Shown here: piece after piece, positions 1-9,768 of the stretch
How positions within the stretch are numbered: position 1 is the first letter of the stretch
How the letters are laid out: each line of letters opens with the position of its first letter
The notes under the pieces: generated by a model
The model's input: the letters and a program-made list of their open reading frames with translations, nothing else
Database searches by the model: none
What the model was told of the DNA's origin: nothing
Source: an uncultured Prevotella sp.
Lineage (GTDB): Bacteria; Bacteroidota; Bacteroidia; Bacteroidales; Bacteroidaceae
Assembly (NCBI GenBank): GCA_934254985.1
Contig: CAKQMS010000014.1
Span: 1 to 58,217, forward strand
Length of the DNA stretch: 58,217 bases
Direction: 5' to 3'
Program-made: the position numbers and the translations under genes

Positions 1-79
1 GCTAGGGGCTTCTGCCCTTTACCTTTCCCTTCGGCCGGTGACCGTTGGTTCAGGGCGTGTGGAGCTTACATGCGAAATA
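1..79. other. Window-edge stretch with a short hairpin
   Basis: No convincing coding sequence is visible here. Bases 6-17 form a small GGGC/GCCC hairpin with a TTCT loop followed by a pyrimidine-rich run. This could be the end of a terminator of a gene outside the window, but the stretch is cut by the edge and cannot be assigned. Confidence 0.3.
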
Positions 80-367
80 TTATTCAAAACTTGCTTTGGT
101 GCGGATAGCTGAAGATATGAACCATACAACGGCTAAGGCACGAAGCAACAACGACATGTCTACAGGAAGCGCTACTGCCATGAATGCCAACTGTATCTCT
201 GTGATGAGCCAAGCCTGACGAGGAGTTACCTCTTTACCAATAACGCTCGAATAATAATTGCGCATAGCTACGAAAGGCTTCTTGACGAAGTTCTTTGCTG
301 CGTTCATTACATTGTCAAAGGCTGTAACGAAGTTGTCGGTTGCTGACATTTGAATGTTCTTTTCCAT
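80..367 (-). CDS. Small hypothetical membrane protein (95 aa)
   Basis: I do not recognise a family with certainty. The N-terminal half is polar and partly amphipathic (residues 1-50, with several Lys and Asn). Residues about 55-88 are hydrophobic and could form one or two membrane segments, so an inner-membrane location is inferred. The start is supported by a Bacteroidota -7 box (TAACTTTGC on the minus strand, plus-strand 412-420) about 45 nt upstream. It is transcribed divergently from rnhB and is alone on its strand here. The length, the clean start and the promoter argue that it is a real gene rather than a chance frame. Confidence 0.65.
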   Translation of the reverse strand: MEKNIQMSATDNFVTAFDNVMNAAKNFVKKPFVAMRNYYSSVIGKEVTPRQAWLITEIQLAFMAVALPVDMSLLLRALAVVWFISSAIRTKASFE

Positions 368-411
368 AATCGTATATTGTTAATGGTTATTATTCTTATT
401 CTTATCTGGGT

Positions 412-420
412 GCAAAGTTA
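412..420 (-). promoter_or_regulatory. -7 box of the 95-aa membrane protein gene
   Basis: Read on the minus strand this is TAACTTTGC, matching TAnnTTTG. A TTTG lies about 17 nt further upstream, slightly closer than the usual 19-20 nt. Confidence 0.6.
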
Positions 421-563
421 CAGGTATCTGTGGAAGCCAAATTGCGCAAGCTTGCGAATATGGTTAAAGAATGTTTAAAAGAAAGGTTTAACTGATTAAT
501 CTAAGTTCTATACCTATTTATATTTGTAAGTCTATATCCATTTTTAACCAAGATAATTAAGAA

Positions 564-1172
564 ATGCTGGAGAATCATTATTTTGAAGGAAAGATAGAAG
601 CAGGATGCGACGAAGCCGGACGTGGTTGTTTGGCAGGAAGCGTATATGCTGCAGCCGTGATATTGCCTGTGGGCTATAACAATCCAGGTCTTAACGACTC
701 AAAGAAGCTTACTGCCGCTAAGCGTCAGCAGTTGCGCATTGAGATAGAGCGTGATGCTGTGGCATGGGCAGTAGGTGTTGTTACTCCCGAAGAAATCGAC
801 GAAATAAACATCCTTCGTGCCAGCTTCTTGGCTATGCATAGAGCCTTAGATCAGCTCAAGGTGCGTCCTGAGGCTATCATCGTTGATGGCAACAGGTTTA
901 CACCTTATAATAATGTACCTTATGCAACGATAGTGAAAGGTGATGGTAAATATCAAGCTATTGCTGCAGCAAGCATTCTTGCCAAGACTTATCGTGATGA
1001 CTATATGAACAAGCTTGCCGAGGAATATCCTTATTATGATTGGCAAACCAACAAGGGCTATCCTACCAAAGCTCATCGTGAGGGCATTCGTCTGCATGGT
1101 ATTAGTCCATATCATCGCAAATCGTATAATCTATTGGGAGCCAAGCAACTCACTTTCGACTTTGGGGAATAG
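564..1172 (+). CDS. rnhB: Ribonuclease HII
   Basis: RNase HII cleaves the RNA strand of RNA-DNA hybrids and starts removal of ribonucleotides misincorporated in DNA. The 202-residue length is typical. The family signature DEAGRG is at residues 16-21, giving the first two metal-binding acids (D16, E17). A third acid sits in IIVDGN (D108), and a further conserved acid lies in the TYRDDYM segment. The KGYPTKAHR motif typical of HII enzymes is near the C-terminus. A TATATTTG box lies upstream near 520. The WYL regulator follows 88 bp downstream on the same strand and may be co-transcribed. Confidence 0.96.
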   Translation: MLENHYFEGKIEAGCDEAGRGCLAGSVYAAAVILPVGYNNPGLNDSKKLTAAKRQQLRIEIERDAVAWAVGVVTPEEIDEINILRASFLAMHRALDQLKVRPEAIIVDGNRFTPYNNVPYATIVKGDGKYQAIAAASILAKTYRDDYMNKLAEEYPYYDWQTNKGYPTKAHREGIRLHGISPYHRKSYNLLGAKQLTFDFGE

Positions 1173-1260
1173 GACAATCCTATTCCTTATCCTCCCCATA
1201 GTTCTCAAACTCCATCTTTTACTTTTTTACTTTTTTATTCTTTCACCCTTTTACCCTTCA

Positions 1261-2160
1261 ATGAATCATTCTCAATATGCCAAGGAGTTAGACCTTTTGT
1301 CTATACTTATAGATGGCGACAGCCATACTACTGAAGAACTATGCCAAGTGTTGGGAACATCCCGACGCAATCTATACTATTATCTTCAGTTTCTTCGCGA
1401 CTATGGCTTTGAGTTGGTTCGTACCAATAGTGGTAAATATTATATTGGTCCCCGTTCTCCTTTCTTTCAGAAGATAGCCACTACTATAGGCTTCACCAAG
1501 CAAGAAGTGAACTATCTTTTTAGTCTGTTGGCAGGAGCCGACCAGAAAGATACCTTGCAACATAGCATTAAGCGCAAGCTTGAGCGCAACTATGGACTAT
1601 CTACCTTTGTTGATGATGAAACGAGAAAGAAGATTTCTCGTAATGCCGAAGTGCTCAATAAAGCTATTGAGCAAAAGAAGATAGTGCTCATCAAAGACTA
1701 TTCTTCGCCACATAGCAAGAGTGTAACCACACGAGTTGTTGAGCCATTTATGTTTCTCAACGAACGAGCAGATGTGAGATGCTACGAGCTGGCAAGCAAG
1801 ATGAATAAGACTTTCAAACTTTCAAGAATGGGAAGCGTAGTTATTACAGATACCGACTGGGGATTTGAAAGTCAGCATAAAGAACTTTTTACCGATATAT
1901 TCTTGTTTTCTGGCGACACTCGCTATACCATAACTCTGCGCATGGGACAGCTCTCTCATAGCATTATGCTTGAAGAATATCCTATGTCGGAAAACTCATT
2001 TATTCAAGAAGACGAAACCCATTGGATATTTACTACAGAAGTGGTAAGTTATCTTGGCATTGGACGTTTCGTATTAGGACTATTTTCTGACATTACCGTG
2101 TTAGGCGACGATGGCTTTAAACTTTATTTAACTGAAGCTATTTCTAACATGAATTTATAA
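1261..2160 (+). CDS. WYL-domain transcriptional regulator
   Basis: A 299-residue protein with an N-terminal helix-turn-helix (about residues 1-60: SHTTEELCQVLGTSRRNLYYYLQF region) and a C-terminal WYL-type ligand-sensing domain (about 140-290). Such proteins are usually repressors or activators that bind nucleotides or other small ligands. I chose the start at 1261 because the longer in-frame reading from 1015 runs inside rnhB and translates to a low-complexity hydrophobic stretch. The 45 bp before the start are almost pure pyrimidine. Its targets cannot be told from context; the SusC operon promoter is 80 bp downstream, so local control is possible but unproven. Confidence 0.85.
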   Translation: MNHSQYAKELDLLSILIDGDSHTTEELCQVLGTSRRNLYYYLQFLRDYGFELVRTNSGKYYIGPRSPFFQKIATTIGFTKQEVNYLFSLLAGADQKDTLQHSIKRKLERNYGLSTFVDDETRKKISRNAEVLNKAIEQKKIVLIKDYSSPHSKSVTTRVVEPFMFLNERADVRCYELASKMNKTFKLSRMGSVVITDTDWGFESQHKELFTDIFLFSGDTRYTITLRMGQLSHSIMLEEYPMSENSFIQEDETHWIFTTEVVSYLGIGRFVLGLFSDITVLGDDGFKLYLTEAISNMNL

Positions 2161-2239
2161 TAATTATGCAATATATTGTGTCTGATTGTTACTTTTGGTA
2201 TGTATCTTATCTTCAAAGTGGTACTTTTAACCTTAATAT

Positions 2240-2272
2240 TTTGTTGGTTTGATAAAAATAACCTATCTTTGC
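2240..2272 (+). promoter_or_regulatory. Promoter of the SusC/SusD operon
   Basis: TTTG at 2240-2243, a 20-nt spacer, then TATCTTTG at 2264-2271. This is a full match to the Bacteroidota housekeeping promoter. It leaves a leader of about 95 nt, long and AT-rich, as is common for SusC-type genes. Confidence 0.8.
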
Positions 2273-2374
2273 ACCCGTAAATTTACATATATTTTGAATA
2301 TTAAAAGGTTTGAAGCATTATTGCTTATAAAAAAGTAATTACAATTTTAATAAATTATAAACATCAAAACATTT

Positions 2375-5300
2375 ATGGAGAAAAGACTAAGCGTGATTTT
2401 GGCATGCTTGTTCCTGTGTGTAGGAATGGTGCTTGCTCAAAACAAAATCTCTGGAACAGTTGTCTCTGCTGAAGACGGTGAGCCTGTTATTGGCGCATCT
2501 GTCATGATTCAGGGCACCAAGGTCGGTACCGTAACCGACATTGATGGTAACTTCACGCTTTCTGCTAATCGTGCCAACCCAATGCTTGAGATAAGCTATA
2601 TTGGTATGGTTACTCAGAAAGTTAAGGGTTCAAGCAACATGAAGATTACTCTTCAGACAGACTCTAAGACCATTGACGAGGTTGTCGTTACTGGTATGGT
2701 GAAGGTAGACAAGCGATTGTTCTCTGGTTCTACATCTAAGATCGATGCCTCTTCAGCTAAGATTGATGGTGTTGCCGACATTAGCCGCTCACTCGAAGGA
2801 AAGGCTGCCGGTGTGTCAGTACAGAATGTATCTGGTACATTTGGTACAGCACCAAAGATTCGCGTGCGTGGTGCTACATCTATCTACGGTAGCTCAAAAC
2901 CTCTTTGGGTTGTCGATGGTGTGATTATGGAAGATGTAGTAGATGTAAGTTCAGATCAGTTGTCATCGGGAGATGCCAACACTCTTATCAGCTCTGCTAT
3001 CGCAGGCCTTAACTCTGATGATATCGAAAGCTTCGAAATCTTGAAGGATGGTTCGGCTACTTCTGTTTATGGTGCTCGTGCTATGGCTGGTGTGATCGTT
3101 GTTACCACTAAGAAGGGTAAAGCTGGTCAGGCTAAGATTAGCTATACAGGTGAGTACACCATGCGTTTGAAGCCAAGCTATTCTACATTTAATATTATGA
3201 ACTCTCAGGACCAGATGTCTGTATACCAGGAGTTGCAGCAGAAGGGTTTCTTGAACTATGCAGAAATCTCTAACGCTACAAACAGTGGTGTATATGGTAA
3301 GATGTATGAGCTCCTCAACACTTACGACCCAACAACTGGTCAGTTTGCTCTTGCTAACACCAACGAGGCTCGTGCTGCATATCTTCGCGACGCAGAGTAT
3401 CGTAACACAAACTGGTTCGGCGAGTTGTTCTCTAACTCTATCCAGCACAACCACTCTGTAAGTATCACCGCTGGTACAGAGAAGGCACAGTACTATGCTT
3501 CTGTCAGCGCAATGTACGATCCAGGATGGTATAACAAGAGCCAGGTAGAGCGTTACACCGCTAACTTCAATGCCAACTATAAGATTTCCAAGAAACTTAA
3601 TGCTGGTATCATCGGTAACGCTTCTTATCGTAAGCAGGAGGCTCCTGGTACTATCAGTGCTACCACAAACCCTGTAACAGGTGAGGTTAGCCGTGCATTC
3701 GATATCAACCCTTATTCTTTTGCATTGAACTCTTCAAGAGCTCTCGACGCTAACACTTATTACACTCGTAACTATTCTCCATTCAACATCTTCCATGAGT
3801 TGGAGAACAACTATATCGACCTCAACGTAGTAGACTTCCGTATGCAGGCTTCTCTCTCATACAAGCCTATCACTAAGGTTGAGCTTACTGCTCTTGGTGC
3901 TGTTAAGTATACTGCTACTACCAACGAGCATAATATCAAGGACGATTCTAACCAGGCTGCTGCATATCGTGCAATGGGTAACTCTACAATTCAGCAGAAA
4001 AACAACTATCTGTACACAGACCCAGACGATATCTATTCGCTCCCTGTAACCATCCTTCCTAATGGTGGTATCTTGGATCGTACCGACAACCGCATGTTCG
4101 GTTACGACTTCCGTGCATCTGCAGCTTATAACGATGTATACAACGAAGACCATATCGTAAACCTCTATGGTGCTATGGAGATAAACTCTGTAGAGCGTCA
4201 CTCTACATGGTTCCGTGGTTGGGGTATGCAGTACAATATGGGTGAGATTCCTTCATGGGCTTACGCTGTGTTCAAGAAGTCTCAGGAGCAGGGCTCTGAC
4301 TACTATAGCCTTGAGAATACCCACGAGCGTAGTGCAGCTTTCGTAGGTGTTGCTACATATTCTTGGAAGCGCCGCTATTCTCTCACCGGTACATATCGTT
4401 ACGAGGGTACCAACCGTATGGGTAAGAGCCGTAGCGCTCGTTGGTTGCCTACATGGAACTTGTCTGGTGCATGGAATGCTCACGAGGAGTCTTGGTTCGA
4501 GAAGCTTAAGCCAGTATTGTCTAACTTTACTGCTAAGTTGAGCTACTCTCTTACTGCCGACCGTGGTCCTTCTTCTATCACCAACTCACGTGCTGTCATC
4601 AAGGCCGACAACCCTTGGCGTCCATCTGCAAACGATAAGGAGTCAAGCCTCTATATCGCATGGCTTGCTAACAACGACCTTACTTATGAGAAGAAGCACG
4701 AGCTTAACTTCGGTCTTGACGCTGGTTTCTTGAACAACCGTATCAACTTCACATTCGATATCTATACTCGTCGCAACTACGACCTTATCGGTGCTACTAA
4801 CACCATGGGTGTCGGTGGTGAGACAACAAAGTATGGTAACGTAGCTAAGATGAAGTCTAATGGTGTTGAGTTGTCATTGAACACTGTAAACATCAAGACA
4901 AAGGACTTTACATGGACTACCGACTTCATCTATAGCCACATGCACAATGAGGTAACAGAGTTGAACACTCTTAACCGTTTGTACGACTATATCTCAGGTT
5001 ATGGTTTCACAATGCCTGGTTATCCACAGCGAAGCCTCTTCTCAATTCCTTTCGCAGGTTTGAACAATGAAGGTCTTCCTACATTCTACGATCCAGATGG
5101 CAACATCACCGTTACTGGTATCGATATGCAGGAGTACGACCCTGAGCGTTTGAAATTCTTGAAGTACGAAGGTCCTGCTGACCCAACAGACGTTGGTTCT
5201 CTCGGTAACATCTTCCGTTACAAGAACTTGACACTTAACGTCTTCATTACATACTCATTTGGTAATGTGGTTCGTCTCGACCCTGTGTTCTCAAGCCAGT

Positions 5301-5698
5301 ATAGCGACCTCACCGCTACTCCTAAGGAGTTCAACAACCGTTGGATTAAGCCTGGTGATGAGAAGTTTACCAATATCCCTGTTATCGCAAGTAGACAGCA
5401 ACTCAATAATATTGCTTATCTTAGCAGAGCTTACCAGTCATACAACTACAGTACTGCTCGCGTTGCCAAGGGTGACTTCATTCGTATGAAGGAGATTTCT
5501 CTCGCTTATGAGTTCCCAAAGACTCTCACACAGCCTTTGCATCTCTCTAACCTCTCATTGAAGCTCCAGGCAACAAACCTCTTCTTGCTCTATGCAGATA
5601 AGAAGTTGAATGGTCAGGACCCTGAGTTCTTCAATACTGGTGGTGTTGCTACACCTATGCCAAAGCAGTTTACACTTACTTTGAAATTTGGTATCTAA
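2375..5698 (+). CDS. SusC/RagA-family TonB-linked outer membrane transporter
   Basis: A 1107-residue outer membrane barrel that imports bound nutrients with TonB energy, paired with the SusD-like lipoprotein 22 bp downstream. Visible order: signal peptide (1-21, ending in VLAQ), a carboxypeptidase-regulatory-like beta domain (about 24-100, ISGTVVSAEDGEPVIGASV), the SusC linker IDEVVVTGM, a plug with the RVRGATSIYGSSKPLWVVDGV signature (about 160-185) and EILKDGSATSVYGARAMAGVIVV, then the beta-barrel to the end. There is no anti-sigma-factor-binding extension at the N-terminus. The rest of the operon (metallopeptidase, DUF4302, thioredoxin-fold protein, no glycoside hydrolase) suggests a peptide- or protein-linked substrate rather than a glycan; that is inference. 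Confidence 0.96.
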   Translation: MEKRLSVILACLFLCVGMVLAQNKISGTVVSAEDGEPVIGASVMIQGTKVGTVTDIDGNFTLSANRANPMLEISYIGMVTQKVKGSSNMKITLQTDSKTIDEVVVTGMVKVDKRLFSGSTSKIDASSAKIDGVADISRSLEGKAAGVSVQNVSGTFGTAPKIRVRGATSIYGSSKPLWVVDGVIMEDVVDVSSDQLSSGDANTLISSAIAGLNSDDIESFEILKDGSATSVYGARAMAGVIVVTTKKGKAGQAKISYTGEYTMRLKPSYSTFNIMNSQDQMSVYQELQQKGFLNYAEISNATNSGVYGKMYELLNTYDPTTGQFALANTNEARAAYLRDAEYRNTNWFGELFSNSIQHNHSVSITAGTEKAQYYASVSAMYDPGWYNKSQVERYTANFNANYKISKKLNAGIIGNASYRKQEAPGTISATTNPVTGEVSRAFDINPYSFALNSSRALDANTYYTRNYSPFNIFHELENNYIDLNVVDFRMQASLSYKPITKVELTALGAVKYTATTNEHNIKDDSNQAAAYRAMGNSTIQQKNNYLYTDPDDIYSLPVTILPNGGILDRTDNRMFGYDFRASAAYNDVYNEDHIVNLYGAMEINSVERHSTWFRGWGMQYNMGEIPSWAYAVFKKSQEQGSDYYSLENTHERSAAFVGVATYSWKRRYSLTGTYRYEGTNRMGKSRSARWLPTWNLSGAWNAHEESWFEKLKPVLSNFTAKLSYSLTADRGPSSITNSRAVIKADNPWRPSANDKESSLYIAWLANNDLTYEKKHELNFGLDAGFLNNRINFTFDIYTRRNYDLIGATNTMGVGGETTKYGNVAKMKSNGVELSLNTVNIKTKDFTWTTDFIYSHMHNEVTELNTLNRLYDYISGYGFTMPGYPQRSLFSIPFAGLNNEGLPTFYDPDGNITVTGIDMQEYDPERLKFLKYEGPADPTDVGSLGNIFRYKNLTLNVFITYSFGNVVRLDPVFSSQYSDLTATPKEFNNRWIKPGDEKFTNIPVIASRQQLNNIAYLSRAYQSYNYSTARVAKGDFIRMKEISLAYEFPKTLTQPLHLSNLSLKLQATNLFLLYADKKLNGQDPEFFNTGGVATPMPKQFTLTLKFGI

Positions 5699-5720
5699 TA
5701 AAGAAAGGAGAATTTGACAC

Positions 5721-7316
5721 ATGAAAATTAATAAGATATTATATACAGGAAGCTTGGCGCTCGCTCTTAGCTTTTCGCTTACATCTTGCGATAGCTATCT
5801 TGACGAGAACCCAGACAACCGTGCCAATGTCGACTCTGAAGATAAGATAGTTTCTCTTCTTACTTCAGCCTATGGTCAGAGCGGATATGCAGTACTCAAC
5901 GAGGTGTTGTCTGACAATACCGATGATATGGGTGCTCGCTATATTCAGAATGACGACTTGTTTACCAATGAAGCGTTCTATTGGAAGGACATTACTGAAG
6001 GAAGCAATGATGGAATCATAAACATTTGGTCGTCTTGCTATGGTGCTATTGCTGCTGCCAACCATGCTCTTCAGGCTATCGAAGAACTTGGTGGCGCAAA
6101 GACTCTTAAGCTCAAAGAGTGTAAGGCAGAGGCTCTTATGTCTCGTGCTTACTATCACTTCGTCTTGGCTAACGAATTCTGTATGCCTTACGATCCTGCC
6201 ACTGCAGCAACATCTCTTGGCATACCTTATGCAACAGAGCCTGAGACCACACTTAACCCTTCCTACACTCGTGGTACTGTAGCTGAGGTTTATGAGAAGA
6301 TTGAGAAGGATATAAACGATGCTCTTCCATTGCTTGGCGATACTCACTACACACAGCCTAAGTATCACTTCAACAAGCAGGCTTCTTTGGCTTTTGCAGC
6401 TCGCTTCTTCTTGTTCTATCAGAAGTGGGATCTTGCTGTGAAGTATGCTAACGAGTGTCTTGGTAGCAACCCTAAGTCGTTGCTCCGTGATTGGGATGAG
6501 ATGCAGTCGTATGGTATCACCAACGACCTTACACCTCGCGCGAACCTTTATATTAAGGCTTCTAACAAGTGTAACTTCTTCGTTCAGCCAACAATCTCTA
6601 TGGCTGGTGCATTCTTTAGCAACTTTAGCTATATTACAAAGTATGCTCACGATAGCTATATCTCAAAGAATGAAACTCTTGAGGCTGCCAATATTTGGGG
6701 TGAATCTGGTAAGGGTACATTGCGTTGCCCAGGATTGGCTTTCAAGGGTGGTGCTTTCGACCGTGTAGTTGTTGCTAAGTCTGCATTCTTGTTCGAAGAA
6801 ACTGACCCTATCTCACAGACTGGTTACTATCACTCTGTATCGGTTCCTTTCCGTGCTGATATTCTTTTGCTCGAGCGTGCTGAGGCTTACATCATGTTGA
6901 AGAAGTACGATCTTGCTTGCAAAGACCTTACTATGTGGATGCACAACTGGACAAAGTCTACTATGACTCTTACCCCAGAGGCTATACAGACTTTCTATAA
7001 TAGCATGAAATACTACACTTCAACAGCTCCAACTCTAAAGAAGCATCTCTATCCTTCATGGACTATCGATGCTGAGGGTAGTGTTCAGGAATGTATGTTG
7101 CAGTGTGTGCTCAACTTCAAGCGTATTGAGACTATCCATGAAGGTCTTCGCTGGCTCGACGTAAATCGTTATCGTATGCGTATCTCTCGTCGTGTGATGA
7201 ACCAGGATAGCGAGTGCGACCATGCACCAGACTCTCTTGAGATTAATGATCCTCGCCGTGCAGTTCAGCTGCCATTCAGCATTCTCTCTGCAGGACTTGA
7301 GAAGAACCCAAGATAA
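5721..7316 (+). CDS. SusD/RagB-family nutrient-binding lipoprotein
   Basis: A 531-residue surface lipoprotein that acts as the lid and substrate-binding partner of the SusC barrel upstream. The signal peptide ends in the lipobox LTSC (Cys about residue 23), followed by acidic residues typical of surface-exported lipoproteins. TPR-like helical SusD features are visible (AEALMSRAYYHFVLANEFC around residues 138-156, and a C-terminal RWLDVNRYRMR segment). Gene order and spacing make it the second gene of the operon. The binding specificity cannot be read from sequence. Confidence 0.95.
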   Translation: MKINKILYTGSLALALSFSLTSCDSYLDENPDNRANVDSEDKIVSLLTSAYGQSGYAVLNEVLSDNTDDMGARYIQNDDLFTNEAFYWKDITEGSNDGIINIWSSCYGAIAAANHALQAIEELGGAKTLKLKECKAEALMSRAYYHFVLANEFCMPYDPATAATSLGIPYATEPETTLNPSYTRGTVAEVYEKIEKDINDALPLLGDTHYTQPKYHFNKQASLAFAARFFLFYQKWDLAVKYANECLGSNPKSLLRDWDEMQSYGITNDLTPRANLYIKASNKCNFFVQPTISMAGAFFSNFSYITKYAHDSYISKNETLEAANIWGESGKGTLRCPGLAFKGGAFDRVVVAKSAFLFEETDPISQTGYYHSVSVPFRADILLLERAEAYIMLKKYDLACKDLTMWMHNWTKSTMTLTPEAIQTFYNSMKYYTSTAPTLKKHLYPSWTIDAEGSVQECMLQCVLNFKRIETIHEGLRWLDVNRYRMRISRRVMNQDSECDHAPDSLEINDPRRAVQLPFSILSAGLEKNPR

Positions 7317-7398
7317 AGTGAAAAGTTTAGAACGAGGAGTGAAGAACCTCAAAAAGTTCTTCCTCTTCGAACTAAGTAACAAATAATAGAACAAGAAA

Positions 7399-8361
7399 AT
7401 GAAAAAGAATATATTATTCGCTTCGTTGTTGGCTGCATTGTCGTTCGGCTTTGTCTCTTGCTCTGATGATGATTTGTCATCTGAGAGTGTCATCGTTGCT
7501 GATAAGGTAGAGAAGACACCATTAGATAGTTGGATAGATAAGAACCTCACTGCTCCTTTCAACATCAACATCAAGTATCGCTATGAGTATAATGAGACCG
7601 ATAATAGCTATTATACCGTTCCTGCAAGATACGATGATGCTGTGACTATGGCTCACATCTTGAAGTATTGCTGTATTGATACTTATGTAGATGTAGCTGG
7701 CCTTGAATTTACTCGTACTTACTTCCCAAAGCTCTTCTATTTTGAGGGCGAGTGGCACTATCGTAACAATGGTTCTTTCGAGCTTGGTACTGCCGAGGGT
7801 GGTCGTAAGATCTTCCTTATGGGTATGAACTATCTTAGCGAGTATATGAACTCACGTGATGCGTTGAATTATTATTATTTGCATACAATTCACCATGAGT
7901 TCACTCACATTCTTCACCAGACTGTTGAGTTCTCTACTGCTTATCAGCTCATCACTTCAGATTATAAGTCTGATAAGTGTTTCAACAAAGAATTCGCAGA
8001 CTTCCTCTCTCGTGGTTTCATCACAGACTATGCGCAGAAGAACTATCATGAGGACTTTGCCGAGATGGTTTCTACTTACGTAACCAGCACTGCTGATGAG
8101 TGGGAAGCATTGATGAAGAAGGCTGAGTATGGCGTCCTTAAGGATAAGAATGGCGACTTTGTTGTTGATAGCGAGGGCTCGGTTAAGATTGATACTAAGG
8201 TTAAGGCCGATGGTCGCGACCTTATCGAGCAGAAGCTTAGCATCGTTCGTAGCTACATGCAAGATCAGTGGGGTATCGATATCGATGTGCTCCGCGCTTC
8301 TATCCTTCAGCGTGAAAATGATGTTGTCAATGGTAAGATTGATCTTAAGAACCTTGACTAA
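7399..8361 (+). CDS. Putative zinc metallopeptidase lipoprotein (Peptidase_Mx1-like)
   Basis: A 320-residue lipoprotein: signal peptide with lipobox VSCS followed by an acidic run (SDDD), which in Bacteroidota favours surface display. A zinc-binding HEFTH motif lies at residues 166-170, with HQ shortly after (HILHQ), the pattern of the putative zinc-binding metallopeptidases found in SusC/SusD loci. An FAEMVSTYV segment later in the chain may carry a third metal ligand. It probably trims a peptide or protein substrate at the surface before import. Third gene of the operon, 82 bp after the SusD gene. Confidence 0.85.
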   Translation: MKKNILFASLLAALSFGFVSCSDDDLSSESVIVADKVEKTPLDSWIDKNLTAPFNINIKYRYEYNETDNSYYTVPARYDDAVTMAHILKYCCIDTYVDVAGLEFTRTYFPKLFYFEGEWHYRNNGSFELGTAEGGRKIFLMGMNYLSEYMNSRDALNYYYLHTIHHEFTHILHQTVEFSTAYQLITSDYKSDKCFNKEFADFLSRGFITDYAQKNYHEDFAEMVSTYVTSTADEWEALMKKAEYGVLKDKNGDFVVDSEGSVKIDTKVKADGRDLIEQKLSIVRSYMQDQWGIDIDVLRASILQRENDVVNGKIDLKNLD

Positions 8362-8409
8362 TATCGCTACAAGTAAAGTAGATTTTCAATTTAAATAATG
8401 AATACCATT

Positions 8410-9756
8410 ATGAATAAGATATTTAAATTATCACTTCTTTTGTTGGCTTTGCCACTGCTCATGACATCATGTCTGAAGGATGACGATGAAGTGTTCAGCG
8501 AATCAGCTTCTCAGCGCCTTCAGAAGGCTTTGGATGAAGCTCGCACTGTATTGCGTAGCTCAGAGAAAGGCTGGGTTATGGATTACTATGTTGGTGACGA
8601 CTCTTCTTATGGAGGCTATGCCTTTACAGTAAAGTTCGACTCACTCACCGTTACCGCTTCTTCTGAGTTGACAAAGGGTGCTGCTACATCTTATTATAAG
8701 CTCACCACCGATAATGGTCCTGTGCTTACTTTCGATACATATAATGATGTGCTCCACGCTTTGGCTACTCCAAGTGCTGGCAACTATGAGGGTAATCATG
8801 CTGACTATGAGTTCCAGATTGTTTCAGCAACTCCAGAGCTCGTTGTTATGCGTGGTCGCCGTACAAACAATTATGTATATTTGCATCCTCTTACCACAAC
8901 TCCAGAAGAGTATCTTGCAAAGGTTGCTGATACAGAGAAGAAGTTTGTCGTAGCTTCTCTTTCAACAGATGTTGATGGCAAGAATGTTTCTGCCGACTTT
9001 GACATTAACAATCGTCAGGCTTCTTTCTATAGCACTACCGATTCTACATTCTCTAAGAGTTGTGCATTCACATTTACTGATACAGGTATTCGCCTCAGTA
9101 GCGCTGTTGATGCTTATGGCAAGACATTGTCTGACTTCTCTTTTGAGCCAGAAACAATGACTTTCACATCTAACGATAAAGGTAGCGAGCAGTTGGCTAT
9201 TAAGGGTTATCTCCCTGCCGACTATGTATACTACGATCAGATTGCTGGCGACTATGTATTTACATTCCAGATGCAGGAGAGCAAAGAAAGCGAGAAGCTT
9301 GTTGACGTAAATGTTGACGTAACTATTGAGCCTAACGCTGACGGTTCTGGCTTCATCATGAAGGGTCTTGGTACAGACTTCGACATCGTTCTTGGCTACG
9401 ACAAGTCTTCAGGTACACTTACTTTGAATACTCAGATTATTGGTGAGGTTTCAGGCAATTACCTTTGGTTGAATGCATTAGACATGAAGTCTGGTGGTTC
9501 CCTTTATCCTGGACGCCCAATTTGCGGTATGGTAACTAAGTGGAATAAGGATCTTCAGAATCCTGTTCTCACATGGAAGACTAACGACTTTGAGGATGCA
9601 CCAACAGATTCATACTGCTTGTGGCTTACCGACAAGAGTGGCGAAAGCCAGGGACAGTATAAGGGCTCTGATTATTCGTTCGCAGGCAAATATTCTATGT
9701 TGCCTTACGTGAAGAGTCTTACTAAGAAAACTCCATTCCCAGAACATCAAAAATAA
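8410..9756 (+). CDS. DUF4302-type lipoprotein
   Basis: A lipoprotein of 448 residues from this start, with lipobox MTSC (about residue 21) and acidic residues (LKDDDE) after it. The core (QRLQKALDEARTVLRSSEKGWVMDYY…YGGYAFTVKF) matches my memory of DUF4302 proteins, which repeatedly accompany SusC/SusD and zinc-peptidase genes. The biochemical role is unknown. An in-frame ATG at 8398 would add four residues; I prefer 8410 because it gives a standard MNKIFKL signal peptide. Fourth gene of the operon. Confidence 0.8.
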   Translation: MNKIFKLSLLLLALPLLMTSCLKDDDEVFSESASQRLQKALDEARTVLRSSEKGWVMDYYVGDDSSYGGYAFTVKFDSLTVTASSELTKGAATSYYKLTTDNGPVLTFDTYNDVLHALATPSAGNYEGNHADYEFQIVSATPELVVMRGRRTNNYVYLHPLTTTPEEYLAKVADTEKKFVVASLSTDVDGKNVSADFDINNRQASFYSTTDSTFSKSCAFTFTDTGIRLSSAVDAYGKTLSDFSFEPETMTFTSNDKGSEQLAIKGYLPADYVYYDQIAGDYVFTFQMQESKESEKLVDVNVDVTIEPNADGSGFIMKGLGTDFDIVLGYDKSSGTLTLNTQIIGEVSGNYLWLNALDMKSGGSLYPGRPICGMVTKWNKDLQNPVLTWKTNDFEDAPTDSYCLWLTDKSGESQGQYKGSDYSFAGKYSMLPYVKSLTKKTPFPEHQK

Positions 9757-9768
9757 CTGTAGATAGTC

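Noticed and set aside
1015..1260. Upstream extension of the WYL regulator from an ATG at 1015
   Set aside because: It overlaps rnhB and the pyrimidine-rich spacer and translates to low-complexity residues unrelated to the family; the start at 1261 gives a normal N-terminus.
2963..3454. Long antisense frames within the SusC gene (also 3857-4201, 4253-4483) and within SusD (5865-6650)
   Set aside because: Cys/Ser/Leu/Val-rich translations typical of the reverse strand of strongly codon-biased genes; no domains, no promoters.
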